64,000 nucleotides of DNA from Blautia sp. (GCA_022764275.1 JALERH010000028.1:1-64000); one strand, 5' to 3'. Shown: positions 27,679 through 36,793, counted from the first letter of the stretch. Program-made: numbers and translations. Notes: generated from the sequence alone by a model not told the origin.

Positions 27679-28948
27679 CATCCCTTTAAAGATTATGTCG
27701 ATACTTGTGGGAATCCTGATATGGGTTCTGGTTGTCAATGTGGATAATCCCATTGACCAGAAAAACATTACCATCCAGGGTGACAACGTGGAATTGCTGA
27801 ATAAGGCATATGTAGACAGTGCCAATATGATGTGCATGCAGGATGATGATCCGGATCCTGTCCGTGTGACGATTACGGCAGAAAGAAAGACTCTGAGCCG
27901 TATCACCGCATCGGATATCACGGTTACGGCAGACCTGCAGCAGGCTGTCAGCCTGGATACAGATCCGGTCATGGTACCGATCACAGCATCCTGTCCGGGA
28001 ATCGCTCCGGGAAATATTAAGGTAACCCCTCAGTATTTAAGTGTTCATCTGGAAGAAAAAGCCACACAGGAATTTCTGGTGAATGTAAATTATGGTGACA
28101 GCAAGCCGGGAAAAGGCTATGAGGTTGGAACACAGACTGCCAGCCCGGAGAAAGTAAAGATTACAGGACCCAAGTCTCTGATTAATAAAATAGATAAAGT
28201 ATATGCTACGGTGAGCGTGGAAGGTAAGACAAAAGATTTCACGGAGGAGGTCAACCTTACCATAACGGACAAGAATCAGGATGCCCTGAGCGGAAGAATG
28301 GCTTATCTGACCATAGACAATTCCAAGGTTCTGGTCACCACCAAATTCTGGAAAATTCAGACAGAGGTGAAGATAAGCGGTGAGTACGTAGGTGAGCCGG
28401 CAGCCGGATATCGGGTTGACAGTGTAACGACTGTACCGGATACCATCAGTCTGGCAGGAACGGAGCAGGCACTGGAAACACTGAGGCAAAATGACAATAC
28501 ACTCTGGATCGGCGGAGAGAGTATTGATATCTCCGGTGAAAAGAGCGACATTGAAAAGAAGCTGAGTTTAAAGGATGTGCTTCCGGAGGGAACGAAGCTG
28601 ACCAGCGGAACCAGCGAGGATGTCTGGGTGAAGGTTACGATTTTGCCGGAGGGAAGCCATTCCTATGGACTTCCGTCCAATGAGGTTAAGGTTGAAAATC
28701 TGCCGGAAGATCTTCAGCTGGCATTTGGAACAGATAAGATTGAAATCAGGATAAAAGCCGCAGACGGTGAAATCGAGGATTTCAATGTGAACGATGTAAA
28801 AGCCACTGTTGACCTGGAAGGTATGACAGTAGGAAGTTTCCAGATTCCGGTGAAAGTAGAGCTCCCGGAAGGATATGAGCTTTTGGATGATGTTTCAGCG
28901 GACGTGACACTGTCTGAAATATCAAATGCAGAAGAAAATAATGGATAG
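27653..28948 (+). CDS. cdaR: YbbR-domain protein CdaR
   Basis: Membrane-anchored regulator of CdaA with extracytoplasmic YbbR domains. 431 residues: N-terminal helix (about 10-28), followed by four YbbR-type repeats of about 85-95 residues (recognisable units around KVTPQYLSVHLEEKATQEF, KVKITGPKSLINKID, PDTISLAGTEQALETL and the final KATVDLEGMTVGSFQIPV). The reading frame overlaps cdaA by 26 bases, indicating translational coupling. Confidence 0.92.
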   Translation: MKKRKLTDNIPLKIMSILVGILIWVLVVNVDNPIDQKNITIQGDNVELLNKAYVDSANMMCMQDDDPDPVRVTITAERKTLSRITASDITVTADLQQAVSLDTDPVMVPITASCPGIAPGNIKVTPQYLSVHLEEKATQEFLVNVNYGDSKPGKGYEVGTQTASPEKVKITGPKSLINKIDKVYATVSVEGKTKDFTEEVNLTITDKNQDALSGRMAYLTIDNSKVLVTTKFWKIQTEVKISGEYVGEPAAGYRVDSVTTVPDTISLAGTEQALETLRQNDNTLWIGGESIDISGEKSDIEKKLSLKDVLPEGTKLTSGTSEDVWVKVTILPEGSHSYGLPSNEVKVENLPEDLQLAFGTDKIEIRIKAADGEIEDFNVNDVKATVDLEGMTVGSFQIPVKVELPEGYELLDDVSADVTLSEISNAEENNG

Positions 28949-28960
28949 GGGTGTGATATT

Positions 28961-29224
28961 ATGGTAAGTCAGAAGGTAACCGTGAAAAACCCGTCAGGTC
29001 TTCATCTGCGGCCTGCCGGAATCCTGTGCAAGGAGGCCATGAAATACAAATCTCTGATCACCTTTAATTACAGTGACGGAACAGCAAATGCAAAGAGCGT
29101 TCTGAGTGTACTGGGAGCATGTGTGAAGTGCGGGGATGAGATTGAGATTTTTTGTGAAGGTACAGATGAAAAAGAAGCATTGGAAGGTTTGATCACGTCC
29201 ATTGAGAGCGGATTGGGCGAGTAA
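28961..29224 (+). CDS. HPr-family phosphocarrier protein
   Basis: 87 residues. H15 in SGLHLRPAG, the site phosphorylated by enzyme I, and S46 in NAKSVLSV, the site of HPr kinase, are both at canonical positions, so it looks like a full HPr and not a Crh (which lacks H15). The centre reads LGACVKCGDEIE, close to the family pattern. Starts 12 bases after cdaR with TAGGGGTG upstream. Whether it is the main PTS HPr or a paralogue cannot be decided from the window. Confidence 0.9.
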   Translation: MVSQKVTVKNPSGLHLRPAGILCKEAMKYKSLITFNYSDGTANAKSVLSVLGACVKCGDEIEIFCEGTDEKEALEGLITSIESGLGE

Positions 29225-29254
29225 AAATCAGGAATCTGTTTAGGAGGAAGAAAA

Positions 29255-31288
29255 TTGAAAAAGAAATTGGTTGCAGTATTGCTGGGAATGTCTCTGATGT
29301 TGTCATCTGCCCCGGGAGTCGGAGCAGAAGCAATGGATGGAGGCTTTGCAGCAGAGTTTGATTCGGAAACAGAAGCAACGTCGGAAGCAGTGACCGAGGC
29401 ACCGGAAGAGACAGCTCAGGAGGAGTCTGCATTTGAAGATGGATTTACTTCCGGTGAGGAAAATGATCATGAAGAAACCAATATCCCGGATATATTTGGC
29501 GAAGGGGAAAGCGTGACAGATGGTGCCTCTGAAGCTGCAGACGGGACAGAAGAACAGGAAAAGAAAAACTGCTGGCAATGGGATCGATTGGCAGGCGCTT
29601 TCCAATATTATGGAGAAAACGGTGAACCGATGACCATGGAAGAAGTGGAAGCACTGTGGAAGGCTCAGGGCAAATATACGGGCTATTACGAAATTGACAA
29701 CGAATATTATTGCCTGGACGAAAATGGAATTCCCAGAACGGGCGAAATTACGCTGACGGTAAACGGCATTTCTGCTGCCTACTATTTTGATCCGGCAGTG
29801 GATTCCCTGGGGATTTTCGGAAAAATGTTCCGAAATGGATGGCGTTGTTTCAATGACGAAAAGGGCGAGAGATGGGTCTGCTACGACACAGGAGAACAGA
29901 ATCCTGCGGATATGGGAAAACTCTATGTCCACGGCACAATTGCCACAGAACTGGATAATCTCAAGGGTGGCGACACCTATCTGATTGATAAAAATGGCTA
30001 CCTGCTTAAGGGAAAAACCATGACAAAGGCAGCAGATGGCTGCTATTATGCTACAGATGCCGCAGGCCGTGTATATAAGGATAAGATTATCACCTATAAG
30101 AATAATAAGTATTATTTCGGCTCAGATGGCAAAAAGGTAATCTGGCAGAACAGCTGGCACCGTTGCCCGGGAGCTGGAAACCGTCTTTATTATTTTGGAA
30201 AAAAGCCCGGCAGAATCGAAAAGAAGACAGGCTGGCAGAAGATTCCGAGAAGTAACGGAAAGTTCTACGGATGGTTTTACTTTAACAAAAATGGCGATCA
30301 CTATGTCGATAAGCTTACCTCGAGCGGTTATTATTTTAAACCGGACGGCAGACTTGCCAGTGGTCTTACCGTGATTGGCGGAAAGAGCTATTTCTTTGAG
30401 ATTTCCACTTCTGAGACACGGAAAGGAAAGATGATAAAGGGTAAGATGTTTACCTACAAGAAGAAGACCTACTATGCATCTGCAAGTGGTGTGCTCCGTG
30501 GAAGCGGTTGGCAGAAGATTGACGGCGATTATTACTATTTTAAAGATATGGTTGCCGTAAAAGATACTTTCATCAAAAAAGGTAATACATACGGATATCT
30601 TGACAACACTGGAAAATTTACAACGGGATGGGTTGTTGTGGATGATTCCAGAAATCTTGTTCGGTACCTGAATCCGGATAAAAAAGGATTTGTGCAGAAT
30701 ACTTCCAAGTGGATTGACGGAAAACTCTATTATTTTGATAAAGATGGATATCGTATCAACGATCTGACATCCAGATATACAAGCGGATACAGTCTGGAAG
30801 TTGACCGTGTCAATGGAGTCATGACCGTGTACGCAGAGGGTGGAACAGTACCGGTAAAATCTATTCGTGTTTCTGTCGGCTTGTCCGGAACACCGACGCC
30901 GACCGGAACATATCGCCTTTCAAGAGGAGGAAGATGGCAGAGCCTGATGGGACCATCCTGGGGTCAGTATGCCAGTCATGTGGATGGAGCCGGACAGGGT
31001 GGAATCTTTGTTCACTCCATAGCATGCAGCCTGCCTAACAGCTATAACCTGCCTGTAAGTGCATATAATATGCTGGGTAATCCGGCATCACACGGATGCA
31101 TCCGTACCTGCGTTGCTGATGCAAAATGGGTTTATGAGCACTGCATTGGATCCCAGATCAGAATCTTCGATGGTGCCTATAAGGCACAGGAATCCTTCAA
31201 AGGACCACTGGGCCGCAGAGCACTGGAGCCATTAAGAGCACCGAAGAACGGCGGATACTATGACCCTACGGATCCGGCTGTAGTATAA
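29255..31288 (+). CDS. exported L,D-transpeptidase with cell-wall-binding repeats
   Basis: Extracellular peptidoglycan cross-linking or anchoring enzyme. 677 residues, TTG start with AGGAGGAAGAAA. Signal peptide (1-25, ending VGAEA), acidic Glu/Thr-rich spacer (about 28-105), then a long array of choline-binding-like CW repeats (about 115-510; repeated YYF/GSDGK/GWQKI units), and a C-terminal YkuD domain with SHGCIR at 612-617 (catalytic Cys615, His613). GTPTPTGTYRL and IFVHSI are further YkuD signatures. Sixteen bases before a second wall-binding enzyme. Confidence 0.93.
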   Translation: MKKKLVAVLLGMSLMLSSAPGVGAEAMDGGFAAEFDSETEATSEAVTEAPEETAQEESAFEDGFTSGEENDHEETNIPDIFGEGESVTDGASEAADGTEEQEKKNCWQWDRLAGAFQYYGENGEPMTMEEVEALWKAQGKYTGYYEIDNEYYCLDENGIPRTGEITLTVNGISAAYYFDPAVDSLGIFGKMFRNGWRCFNDEKGERWVCYDTGEQNPADMGKLYVHGTIATELDNLKGGDTYLIDKNGYLLKGKTMTKAADGCYYATDAAGRVYKDKIITYKNNKYYFGSDGKKVIWQNSWHRCPGAGNRLYYFGKKPGRIEKKTGWQKIPRSNGKFYGWFYFNKNGDHYVDKLTSSGYYFKPDGRLASGLTVIGGKSYFFEISTSETRKGKMIKGKMFTYKKKTYYASASGVLRGSGWQKIDGDYYYFKDMVAVKDTFIKKGNTYGYLDNTGKFTTGWVVVDDSRNLVRYLNPDKKGFVQNTSKWIDGKLYYFDKDGYRINDLTSRYTSGYSLEVDRVNGVMTVYAEGGTVPVKSIRVSVGLSGTPTPTGTYRLSRGGRWQSLMGPSWGQYASHVDGAGQGGIFVHSIACSLPNSYNLPVSAYNMLGNPASHGCIRTCVADAKWVYEHCIGSQIRIFDGAYKAQESFKGPLGRRALEPLRAPKNGGYYDPTDPAVV

Positions 31289-31303
31289 GATGAGAGGGAA
31301 TAT

Positions 31304-32662
31304 ATGAAAAAATGGAGAAACTGGTTGTCAGCGATTTTGCTGACAGCCATTTTTGCAGCAGGGTTTACAGCAGGGCAGTCGACAGTGAAAGCAGAGCCCA
31401 TGCCATATGACAGAAGCGATAATGTGTCACCGGAGGAACTGGTGCCACGTGTCGGTGCATCCCGCACGACGACGGTCAGCCCCAATGCATGGAAAAAGAT
31501 AAATGGAATCTGCTACAACGGAAGCGGTAAGGTTATTCCGGGAGCAATTACCAGAGGAATCGATGTCTCTGAGTGGCAGGGAAAGATTGACTGGCAGAAG
31601 GTAAAGAATTCCGATGTGGATTTTGCATTTGTACGAATTTCTTACGGAAGCGGTTATCTGGATAAAACTTATGATTACAATATGCAGGAAGCAGAACTGG
31701 CAGGCGTTCCGGTAGGAACGTACGTATATAGTCTGGCTACGAGCACTACGATGGCTCTGAAGGAAGCTCAGCTTGCCATTGAGAAGATGAAAGGGAAAAA
31801 AGTATCTTATCCGGTGGTGTTTGACCTGGAAGATGCAGGTACCATGGGGAAACTATCAAAATCCATGGTTTCCAAGATTGCGCTCACTTTCTGTGACGAG
31901 ATCCGAAAAGCCGGGTACACTCCCATGCTTTATATGAATCTGAACTGGTACAACAATCATGTAGACTGGAGCCTTCTGGAAGGATCCGGCCTGGACGTGT
32001 GGGTTGCCTCGTTCGGAGACACGATCAATGCTCCGGATAACAGCAAATACACATATACTATCTGGCAGAGCACGGCAGGTGACACGATTCCCGGCATGAA
32101 TACGACGAAGAAGCTGATTGACGGAATCCCACCCGAAAATAATGTGGATGTAAACTTTGGATTCGTGGATTATACAACGAAAATTGCGCCGCGCTGGGAG
32201 CCGAAGGCGGGCTATATTCCATCCACCCAGCCATTATATCCGGATGAAACCGTAAAAAACGGGCTTATTACGGAGAACGGCAAAACCTACTATTATGTGA
32301 ATGGAACGATGTACACCGGTTGGAGAAAAATCAGCGGGAAATATTATTTTTTCAGTAAAATAGCCGGATATATGCTGAAAAGCAAGCTGGTGAAGGTGGA
32401 TGGAGGTATTTACTATGTAGATAAGAATGGTGCACGTGTTTCCAATAAGTTTCTTACCAAAAGCAATAAGACCTATTATTTCGGCTCAAACGGGAAGGCA
32501 TACAAAGGATGGCATACCATTAACGGAAAAAAATACTATTTCTATAAAGGAGAGGGCCCAAATGCCGGTGTCCGCGCGGAAAATATTACGCTGACAAGCT
32601 CCACAGGCGTTGTCTCTGTATTTAATAAAAATGGCGTATGTACAAAGCAGTACAGGAAGTAA
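31304..32662 (+). CDS. GH25 lysozyme with cell-wall-binding repeats
   Basis: Secreted muramidase. 452 residues. Signal peptide (about 1-30), linker, GH25 domain about 84-290 with GIDVSEWQGKIDW (D87) and VVFDLED (D174, E176), the catalytic acids of the family, then C-terminal CW-type repeats (about 325-430; YYYVNGTMYTGWRKI, YYFGSNGKAYKGWHTI) of the same kind as in the preceding transpeptidase. Sharing of repeat modules suggests both bind the same wall polymer. GAGAGGGAATAT precedes ATG 31304. Confidence 0.94.
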   Translation: MKKWRNWLSAILLTAIFAAGFTAGQSTVKAEPMPYDRSDNVSPEELVPRVGASRTTTVSPNAWKKINGICYNGSGKVIPGAITRGIDVSEWQGKIDWQKVKNSDVDFAFVRISYGSGYLDKTYDYNMQEAELAGVPVGTYVYSLATSTTMALKEAQLAIEKMKGKKVSYPVVFDLEDAGTMGKLSKSMVSKIALTFCDEIRKAGYTPMLYMNLNWYNNHVDWSLLEGSGLDVWVASFGDTINAPDNSKYTYTIWQSTAGDTIPGMNTTKKLIDGIPPENNVDVNFGFVDYTTKIAPRWEPKAGYIPSTQPLYPDETVKNGLITENGKTYYYVNGTMYTGWRKISGKYYFFSKIAGYMLKSKLVKVDGGIYYVDKNGARVSNKFLTKSNKTYYFGSNGKAYKGWHTINGKKYYFYKGEGPNAGVRAENITLTSSTGVVSVFNKNGVCTKQYRK

Positions 32663-32670
32663 TGGTATTT

Positions 32671-33042
32671 ATGGAAAAAACGAGTAAAAGAAGCAGGCGC
32701 CTGAAAGACTACATATATCTGCATTTATCAATCCTTTTGTTTTCGTTCACTTCCGTTTTTACGAAGCTGGCATCCACAGAGTATAATAAAAACGGAATTT
32801 ATGGATGGAAGCTTTATCTCTTTCTGTTTTTGATGCTTTTGAACTGTTTTGTATATGCTCTGATATGGCAGAAGATTATCAGTCATTTTGAACTGAGTGT
32901 GGCCTATGCCAACAAGAGCGTATACCTTATCTGGACACAGGTCTGGGCAGTACTGATCTTCCATGAGGTACTGACAATACAGAATATCATTGGCTTAATG
33001 ATTGTCCTGGCAGGAGTACTGGTGGTGCAAAAATATGAATAA
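32671..33042 (+). CDS. half-size EamA/SMR-like membrane protein (first of a pair)
   Basis: 123 residues, four hydrophobic helices (about 14-32, 45-65, 75-92, 100-118). ATG 32671 is preceded at good distance by AGGAAG; ATG 32662 overlapping the lysozyme stop is possible. The helix 3-4 segment (YANKSVYLIWTQVWAVLIFHEVLT) and C-terminal LAGVLVV fit half-size drug/metabolite transporters such as EmrE or ArnE. The next gene is a second copy of the same type, so they likely form a heterodimer like ArnE/ArnF. Confidence 0.75.
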   Translation: MEKTSKRSRRLKDYIYLHLSILLFSFTSVFTKLASTEYNKNGIYGWKLYLFLFLMLLNCFVYALIWQKIISHFELSVAYANKSVYLIWTQVWAVLIFHEVLTIQNIIGLMIVLAGVLVVQKYE

Positions 33043-33373
33043 ATATATGCTGTTAATGTTTTTGGGAACATTTTTTACTGCATTTTCCCAGCTGCTCCTG
33101 AAGCAAAGTGCAGGAAAGACCTATCGACATCCTATTTTTGAATATCTGAACTGGCGTGTGATCACGGCATATGGAATCTTTGTCGGTGTGCTGCTTTTGA
33201 ACACTTACGCTTATACACATGTGGATATGAAATATGGCGCTGTCATTGATACGTTCAGTTATGTGTTTGTCATGCTGCTGTCTTATTTCATTCTGAAAGA
33301 GAAGTTTACAAAGGGAAAGCTCGCGGGAAATCTTCTGATCATGACAGGGATTTTCATATACACCCTGGGTTAA
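33035..33373 (+). CDS. half-size EamA/SMR-like membrane protein (second of a pair)
   Basis: 112 residues with ATG at 33035, overlapping the previous gene by 8 bases; an ORF extension to 33002 adds unlikely residues. Four hydrophobic helices, with SQLLLKQSAGK after helix 1 and AYTHVDMKYGAVIDTFSYVF in helix 3, as in ArnF-like flippase subunits. Substrate may be a lipid-linked sugar or a small cation; the facing glycosyltransferase operon supports the former, by inference. Confidence 0.75.
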   Translation: MNKYMLLMFLGTFFTAFSQLLLKQSAGKTYRHPIFEYLNWRVITAYGIFVGVLLLNTYAYTHVDMKYGAVIDTFSYVFVMLLSYFILKEKFTKGKLAGNLLIMTGIFIYTLG

Positions 33374-33381
33374 AACAAAAG

Positions 33382-33431
33382 AAAGCGCCATGAAATAGTC
33401 CTTAGTGTGGGACTGCTTCATGGCGTTTTTT
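33382..33431. terminator. bidirectional terminator between convergent operons
   Basis: Outer 9-bp stem CGCCATGAA (33386-33394) and TTCATGGCG (33417-33425), inner stem AGTCC/GGACT, then six T on the plus strand. The A-rich stretch before it gives a U-rich tract on the minus strand. Confidence 0.85.
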
Positions 33432-33445
33432 ACGTTATCGGAATC

Positions 33446-34702
33446 TTACTCCGGATATTCTGGGATTTTGTTTTGATATAAAATATTTTCTCCTGCAGGG
33501 GAAAGAACTTTTATCTGCTCAAAAATTTCCTGTGTCAGCCGGTCGGCTTCCCTGCGGTCTTTACAGGTAATGTAGTAGCGGGTGACATAGGGATTTTTTC
33601 CATGTGAGACAATTTGTTCCCCTTTTTTGTAAAAAGACCAGTATTCCTTTACACCGGGCAGGGCAGAAAGTGCATCTGCTTTTGTCTGATCCTCTACGAG
33701 CATGCCATTTTTTCCGTGAAAATACAGAACCGCACAGCAGTTGGAAAAACGGGGAGAATGCTCAAGCAGTCTCTTTGGAATATTGGATTCGTCGTATACG
33801 TAGTCCAGGAGGAGATCCTCCATTGCCAGTCCGCTGCAGTATTCCACAAGCTCATGTTCATAGCCGAAAAAACGTCCTGCGATTTCACAAACCGACACCG
33901 GACAGCCTGGTTTCCAGAAAAACTGCATGGAAAGTGCACCTGAGTTTTGGTTTGTATAATTGACCACTTTCTGAAGCACTTCCCTCGCTTCGTCTATAAC
34001 CGAGTCCAGAAGGCGGGATGGATATACATTTCTGGTACTGACCGGAATATCGTGAGTTCCTGTCGGCGTCTTTTCCCGATCCGCAAGACTTAACACCTGT
34101 ACCTGACCGTCCACAACCCAGGTCATCATGTTAAATTCGTAACCGTCATGATATTCTTCCACCAGAAGTTTCTTGATTTCGGAGGTTTCACACACATAGG
34201 AAAACTGTTCCCGGATCTGCTCAGGGGAATCCAGCACCAGTACTCCACGGGATCCGTATTTATCCAAAGGTTTTACCACCACAGGAAAAGAAAAGTCTTT
34301 TAACGCACTGTCCGGGAAATCCGGGGAAATCATGGTAAAGCGCGGGGTAGCAATCCCAAGTTCAAGGAGCATTTCCTTCATTTTATACTTATTTCGGTAA
34401 AGCTCCAGCTTTTCCGGAGAAAAATAGCATTTCAGCCCTGCTTCTGCAGCAATTTTTACCATGCATTCAAAAAGATAATCGGAAAAAGAGGTAATGATAC
34501 CATCCACCTGTTCTCTGCGGCAAAGCCCGGCAATTTCGGAAATATTCCCGGGCGGAATGTCATAGGATTTGTCAGCATGGGCTTTTCCTTCGCTGTCACG
34601 GTAGCCATCCACCACAATGGTATAATATCCCCGGGCTTTGGCTGTCTCGATCAGTTGCACGAACTCTCTCAGAGAACCCAGAATCAAAAGTCTTTTTTTC
34701 AT
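33446..34702 (-). CDS. ATP-grasp domain protein
   Basis: Likely ATP-dependent carboxylate-amine ligase; 418 residues. Start at 34702 gives MKKRLLILGS, a Rossmann-like N-terminal PreATP-grasp fold, with AGGAG upstream; a longer ORF has no family support. ATP-binding: VVVKPLDKYGSRGVL (about residues 135-150), LVEEYHDGYEFN, and the metal/phosphate region MQFFWKPGCPVSVCEIAGRF. Resembles the carbamoyl-phosphate synthase L-chain-like ATP-grasp proteins found in glycan and natural-product loci. The ATGA overlap with the upstream gene shows coupling. Substrate unknown. Confidence 0.85.
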   Translation of the reverse strand: MKKRLLILGSLREFVQLIETAKARGYYTIVVDGYRDSEGKAHADKSYDIPPGNISEIAGLCRREQVDGIITSFSDYLFECMVKIAAEAGLKCYFSPEKLELYRNKYKMKEMLLELGIATPRFTMISPDFPDSALKDFSFPVVVKPLDKYGSRGVLVLDSPEQIREQFSYVCETSEIKKLLVEEYHDGYEFNMMTWVVDGQVQVLSLADREKTPTGTHDIPVSTRNVYPSRLLDSVIDEAREVLQKVVNYTNQNSGALSMQFFWKPGCPVSVCEIAGRFFGYEHELVEYCSGLAMEDLLLDYVYDESNIPKRLLEHSPRFSNCCAVLYFHGKNGMLVEDQTKADALSALPGVKEYWSFYKKGEQIVSHGKNPYVTRYYITCKDRREADRLTQEIFEQIKVLSPAGENILYQNKIPEYPE

Positions 34703-35676
34703 AAAACGTCTCCTGTTTCCTGTAAATGCTGCAAAAGAATGTGAGCCATATATTCCATATCCTCCGGCTGATACCTCTGGTCCACAGGAAGAGGCATGAT
34801 ATGGGAGGCAAGATCCCACTCCGTACAATCCGAAGGACACTGAGAAATCACATTATTCCAGTAAGTGGGAACAAATATTTTCTCAGCAGACAGCTTTTTC
34901 TTCAGCACAGCAGCCTGTTTTGTATAAAAAGGATATACAAACGGCACCTGAGGCATGGAAAAAGTCATTCCGTTCTGTGCGGACAGCAGGCTGTCCAGGA
35001 CTTTATAATTGGTTACACGGCGTCTGGCTGCAGTTTCATAGTCAATCCCTCGCAGGAGATTCTCCGTCAGGGCAGACATTCTTTTGACAGGTTCCTTGTA
35101 AAAATCATGGGCTGTATCCAGCATGTCCTGGTAATGATCAGATGCACTGTGCTCATAACGCCCCAGAATATGGGACATACGTGACGAAGAACTGTCCTTG
35201 GGCAGACTCTCATAGCTGTCCGGTATTTGCGGAAGATACAGATAAGAACCGTCCGGAAGACCGAAAAATTTGCGGCAGGAGTAAAGCGTCGGAATCCCTT
35301 CCACAGGTCTCTGGAAAAAGTCATGCGTGTGATCCACGAGAATGTTTCCATATTTTTTCTTCAGAGAGATTATTTTTTCTTCTGTCAGCTGGCCGTAATA
35401 ATTGATCAGATATACGTAAGAACCAGGCTGGGGTACAAACGAATCGGATGGCAGAAAATCCCGGGCAACCGGGTACCATTTCACAGTACCATCCCAGGAT
35501 TCACAGACCGAAGTCACAGAGTCGCAGATGAAACGGGGAAGATATAAAACCTTTACCGAAAGCTCCTCCAGCGCATACAAAAGAGCCGTGCGTCCCAGGT
35601 TCAGCCGGAGCAGGCTCTTGTGATATTCTTTTCCGTTTAAAGTTTCCATTTGGAAATAACCGCCGATTTCTTTCAT
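34699..35676 (-). CDS. DegT/DnrJ-like PLP-fold protein
   Basis: 325 residues, shorter than typical sugar aminotransferases (about 370-390). Seen: LNLGRTALLYALEEL at the N-terminus, VDHTHDFFQ with the Asp expected to hold the PLP ring, and SCRKFFGLPDGSYLY with a Lys at the Schiff-base position. This is the pattern of distant DegT-type proteins that may act on an amino sugar or an amino-acid-like substrate. Coupled by 4-base overlaps on both sides (glycosyltransferase upstream, ATP-grasp downstream). Exact reaction unknown. Confidence 0.7.
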   Translation of the reverse strand: MKEIGGYFQMETLNGKEYHKSLLRLNLGRTALLYALEELSVKVLYLPRFICDSVTSVCESWDGTVKWYPVARDFLPSDSFVPQPGSYVYLINYYGQLTEEKIISLKKKYGNILVDHTHDFFQRPVEGIPTLYSCRKFFGLPDGSYLYLPQIPDSYESLPKDSSSSRMSHILGRYEHSASDHYQDMLDTAHDFYKEPVKRMSALTENLLRGIDYETAARRRVTNYKVLDSLLSAQNGMTFSMPQVPFVYPFYTKQAAVLKKKLSAEKIFVPTYWNNVISQCPSDCTEWDLASHIMPLPVDQRYQPEDMEYMAHILLQHLQETGDVL

Positions 35677-36635
35677 TGATTTGTATCCCTCTCTTCGAAA
35701 GAGTCCTCCACTTCTGCCCTGCGGACTACATAATGAGGCATTTTCTTTGCCTCATCCAGTACATGCATCAGGTATTGGCCGAGGATACCAATGCCCAGCA
35801 GGATAAGTCCGTTATAGGCCAGAATCAGCAGCACAATGGTGGTAAAGCCCTCCACTGAGACGCCAAGGAAAAAATACCGGAACAGATAATAAAGTCCCAG
35901 GCAGATGCTGATGACAAAACTTATAATTCCAATATCGCGAACCACGATCAGAGGGAGAGAGGAATTCGTGGTAATGTCGTAAATCAGATCTTTTACAAGA
36001 CGACGGAAGGTGTAGCCGCTGCGGCCGAATTTCCGGGAATCATGCTGAACTTCTACATTAATAATACGATTGGAAGTCTGTACCAGAAGATTCCCAATCT
36101 GTGGAAGATGAATGGTGCTGCTCATGATGGAATCCATAATAAAACGCCGCATCAGCCGGAAGCTGGTGATTTCCAGATTGGGATCCTTATGCAGCATTTT
36201 GGATGTGGCATATACGGAAAGGCGGGTCCCCAGTTTCCGGATAAGATTGTGGTGGCGGTTGGCATATTTCGCAATGATCACATCCACATCATCCCGTTCG
36301 TTCATCACCTGAATCAGTTTTGGGATTTCTTCCGGCGGATGCTGCAGATCGTCATCCATAGTGATGACAAAATCTCCCTTTACATAAGAAAAGCCGCAGA
36401 GAAGTGCGGGGTGCTGTCCGAAGTTTTTGGCAAGCTGTATGGCTTTTACACGGGAATCCCGGTTATGTAAACGCTCCATAACGGAAAAGGAATTGTCCCG
36501 GGAGCTGTCGTCTACCAGAATCAATTCAAAGTCCTCGTGGACAGTTTCTTCAAAAACTGTTTTCAGGCGGGTATATAATTCTTCCAGCGTATGCTCGGAG
36601 TTGTACACAGGAACCACGATGGAATATAAACTCAT
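35673..36635 (-). CDS. ArnC/GtrB-like polyprenyl-phosphate glycosyltransferase
   Basis: GT2 enzyme expected to load one sugar onto undecaprenyl phosphate. 320 residues. GT-A core: SIVVPVYNSEHTLEELY, LVDDSSRDNS, ITMDDDLQHPPEEI (DxD-like), with two C-terminal hydrophobic helices (about 232-255 and 268-292), the architecture of ArnC, GtrB and DPM1-type enzymes. GGAGG precedes ATG 36635. First gene of the minus-strand operon under the promoter at 36668-36696. Confidence 0.88.
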   Translation of the reverse strand: MSLYSIVVPVYNSEHTLEELYTRLKTVFEETVHEDFELILVDDSSRDNSFSVMERLHNRDSRVKAIQLAKNFGQHPALLCGFSYVKGDFVITMDDDLQHPPEEIPKLIQVMNERDDVDVIIAKYANRHHNLIRKLGTRLSVYATSKMLHKDPNLEITSFRLMRRFIMDSIMSSTIHLPQIGNLLVQTSNRIINVEVQHDSRKFGRSGYTFRRLVKDLIYDITTNSSLPLIVVRDIGIISFVISICLGLYYLFRYFFLGVSVEGFTTIVLLILAYNGLILLGIGILGQYLMHVLDEAKKMPHYVVRRAEVEDSFEERDTNQ

Positions 36636-36667
36636 CCTTTGTTTCCTCCTTATTAAAAACTGGTGTT

Positions 36668-36696
36668 ATTATATCATCCGGAAGTGTATGTGTAAA
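36668..36696 (-). promoter_or_regulatory. promoter of the minus-strand glycosyltransferase operon
   Basis: Read on the minus strand: TTTACA (36696-36691), 17-bp spacer, perfect TATAAT (36673-36668) with extended TGA just upstream. Divergent from the promoter at 36731-36759. Confidence 0.8.
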
Positions 36697-36730
36697 TAGA
36701 TGGCGGGAAAATCGAATTCACAAGATTTCA

Positions 36731-36759
36731 TTGACGGCATATTGTATATATGATACTAT
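36731..36759 (+). promoter_or_regulatory. promoter of the NiCo riboswitch and CDF exporter
   Basis: TTGACG (36731-36736), 17-bp spacer, TACTAT (36754-36759) preceded by extended TGA. Transcription would begin near 36766, about 28 bases before the aptamer. Confidence 0.75.
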
Positions 36760-36793
36760 AAAATTCAACTCTTTGCACTGCATATAAATCTAC

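Noticed and set aside
32638-32670. Longer start for the first half-size membrane protein
   Set aside because: The extra residues are antiparallel in frame to the end of the lysozyme and would place the start before a usable ribosome site; ATG 32671 fits AGGAAG better.
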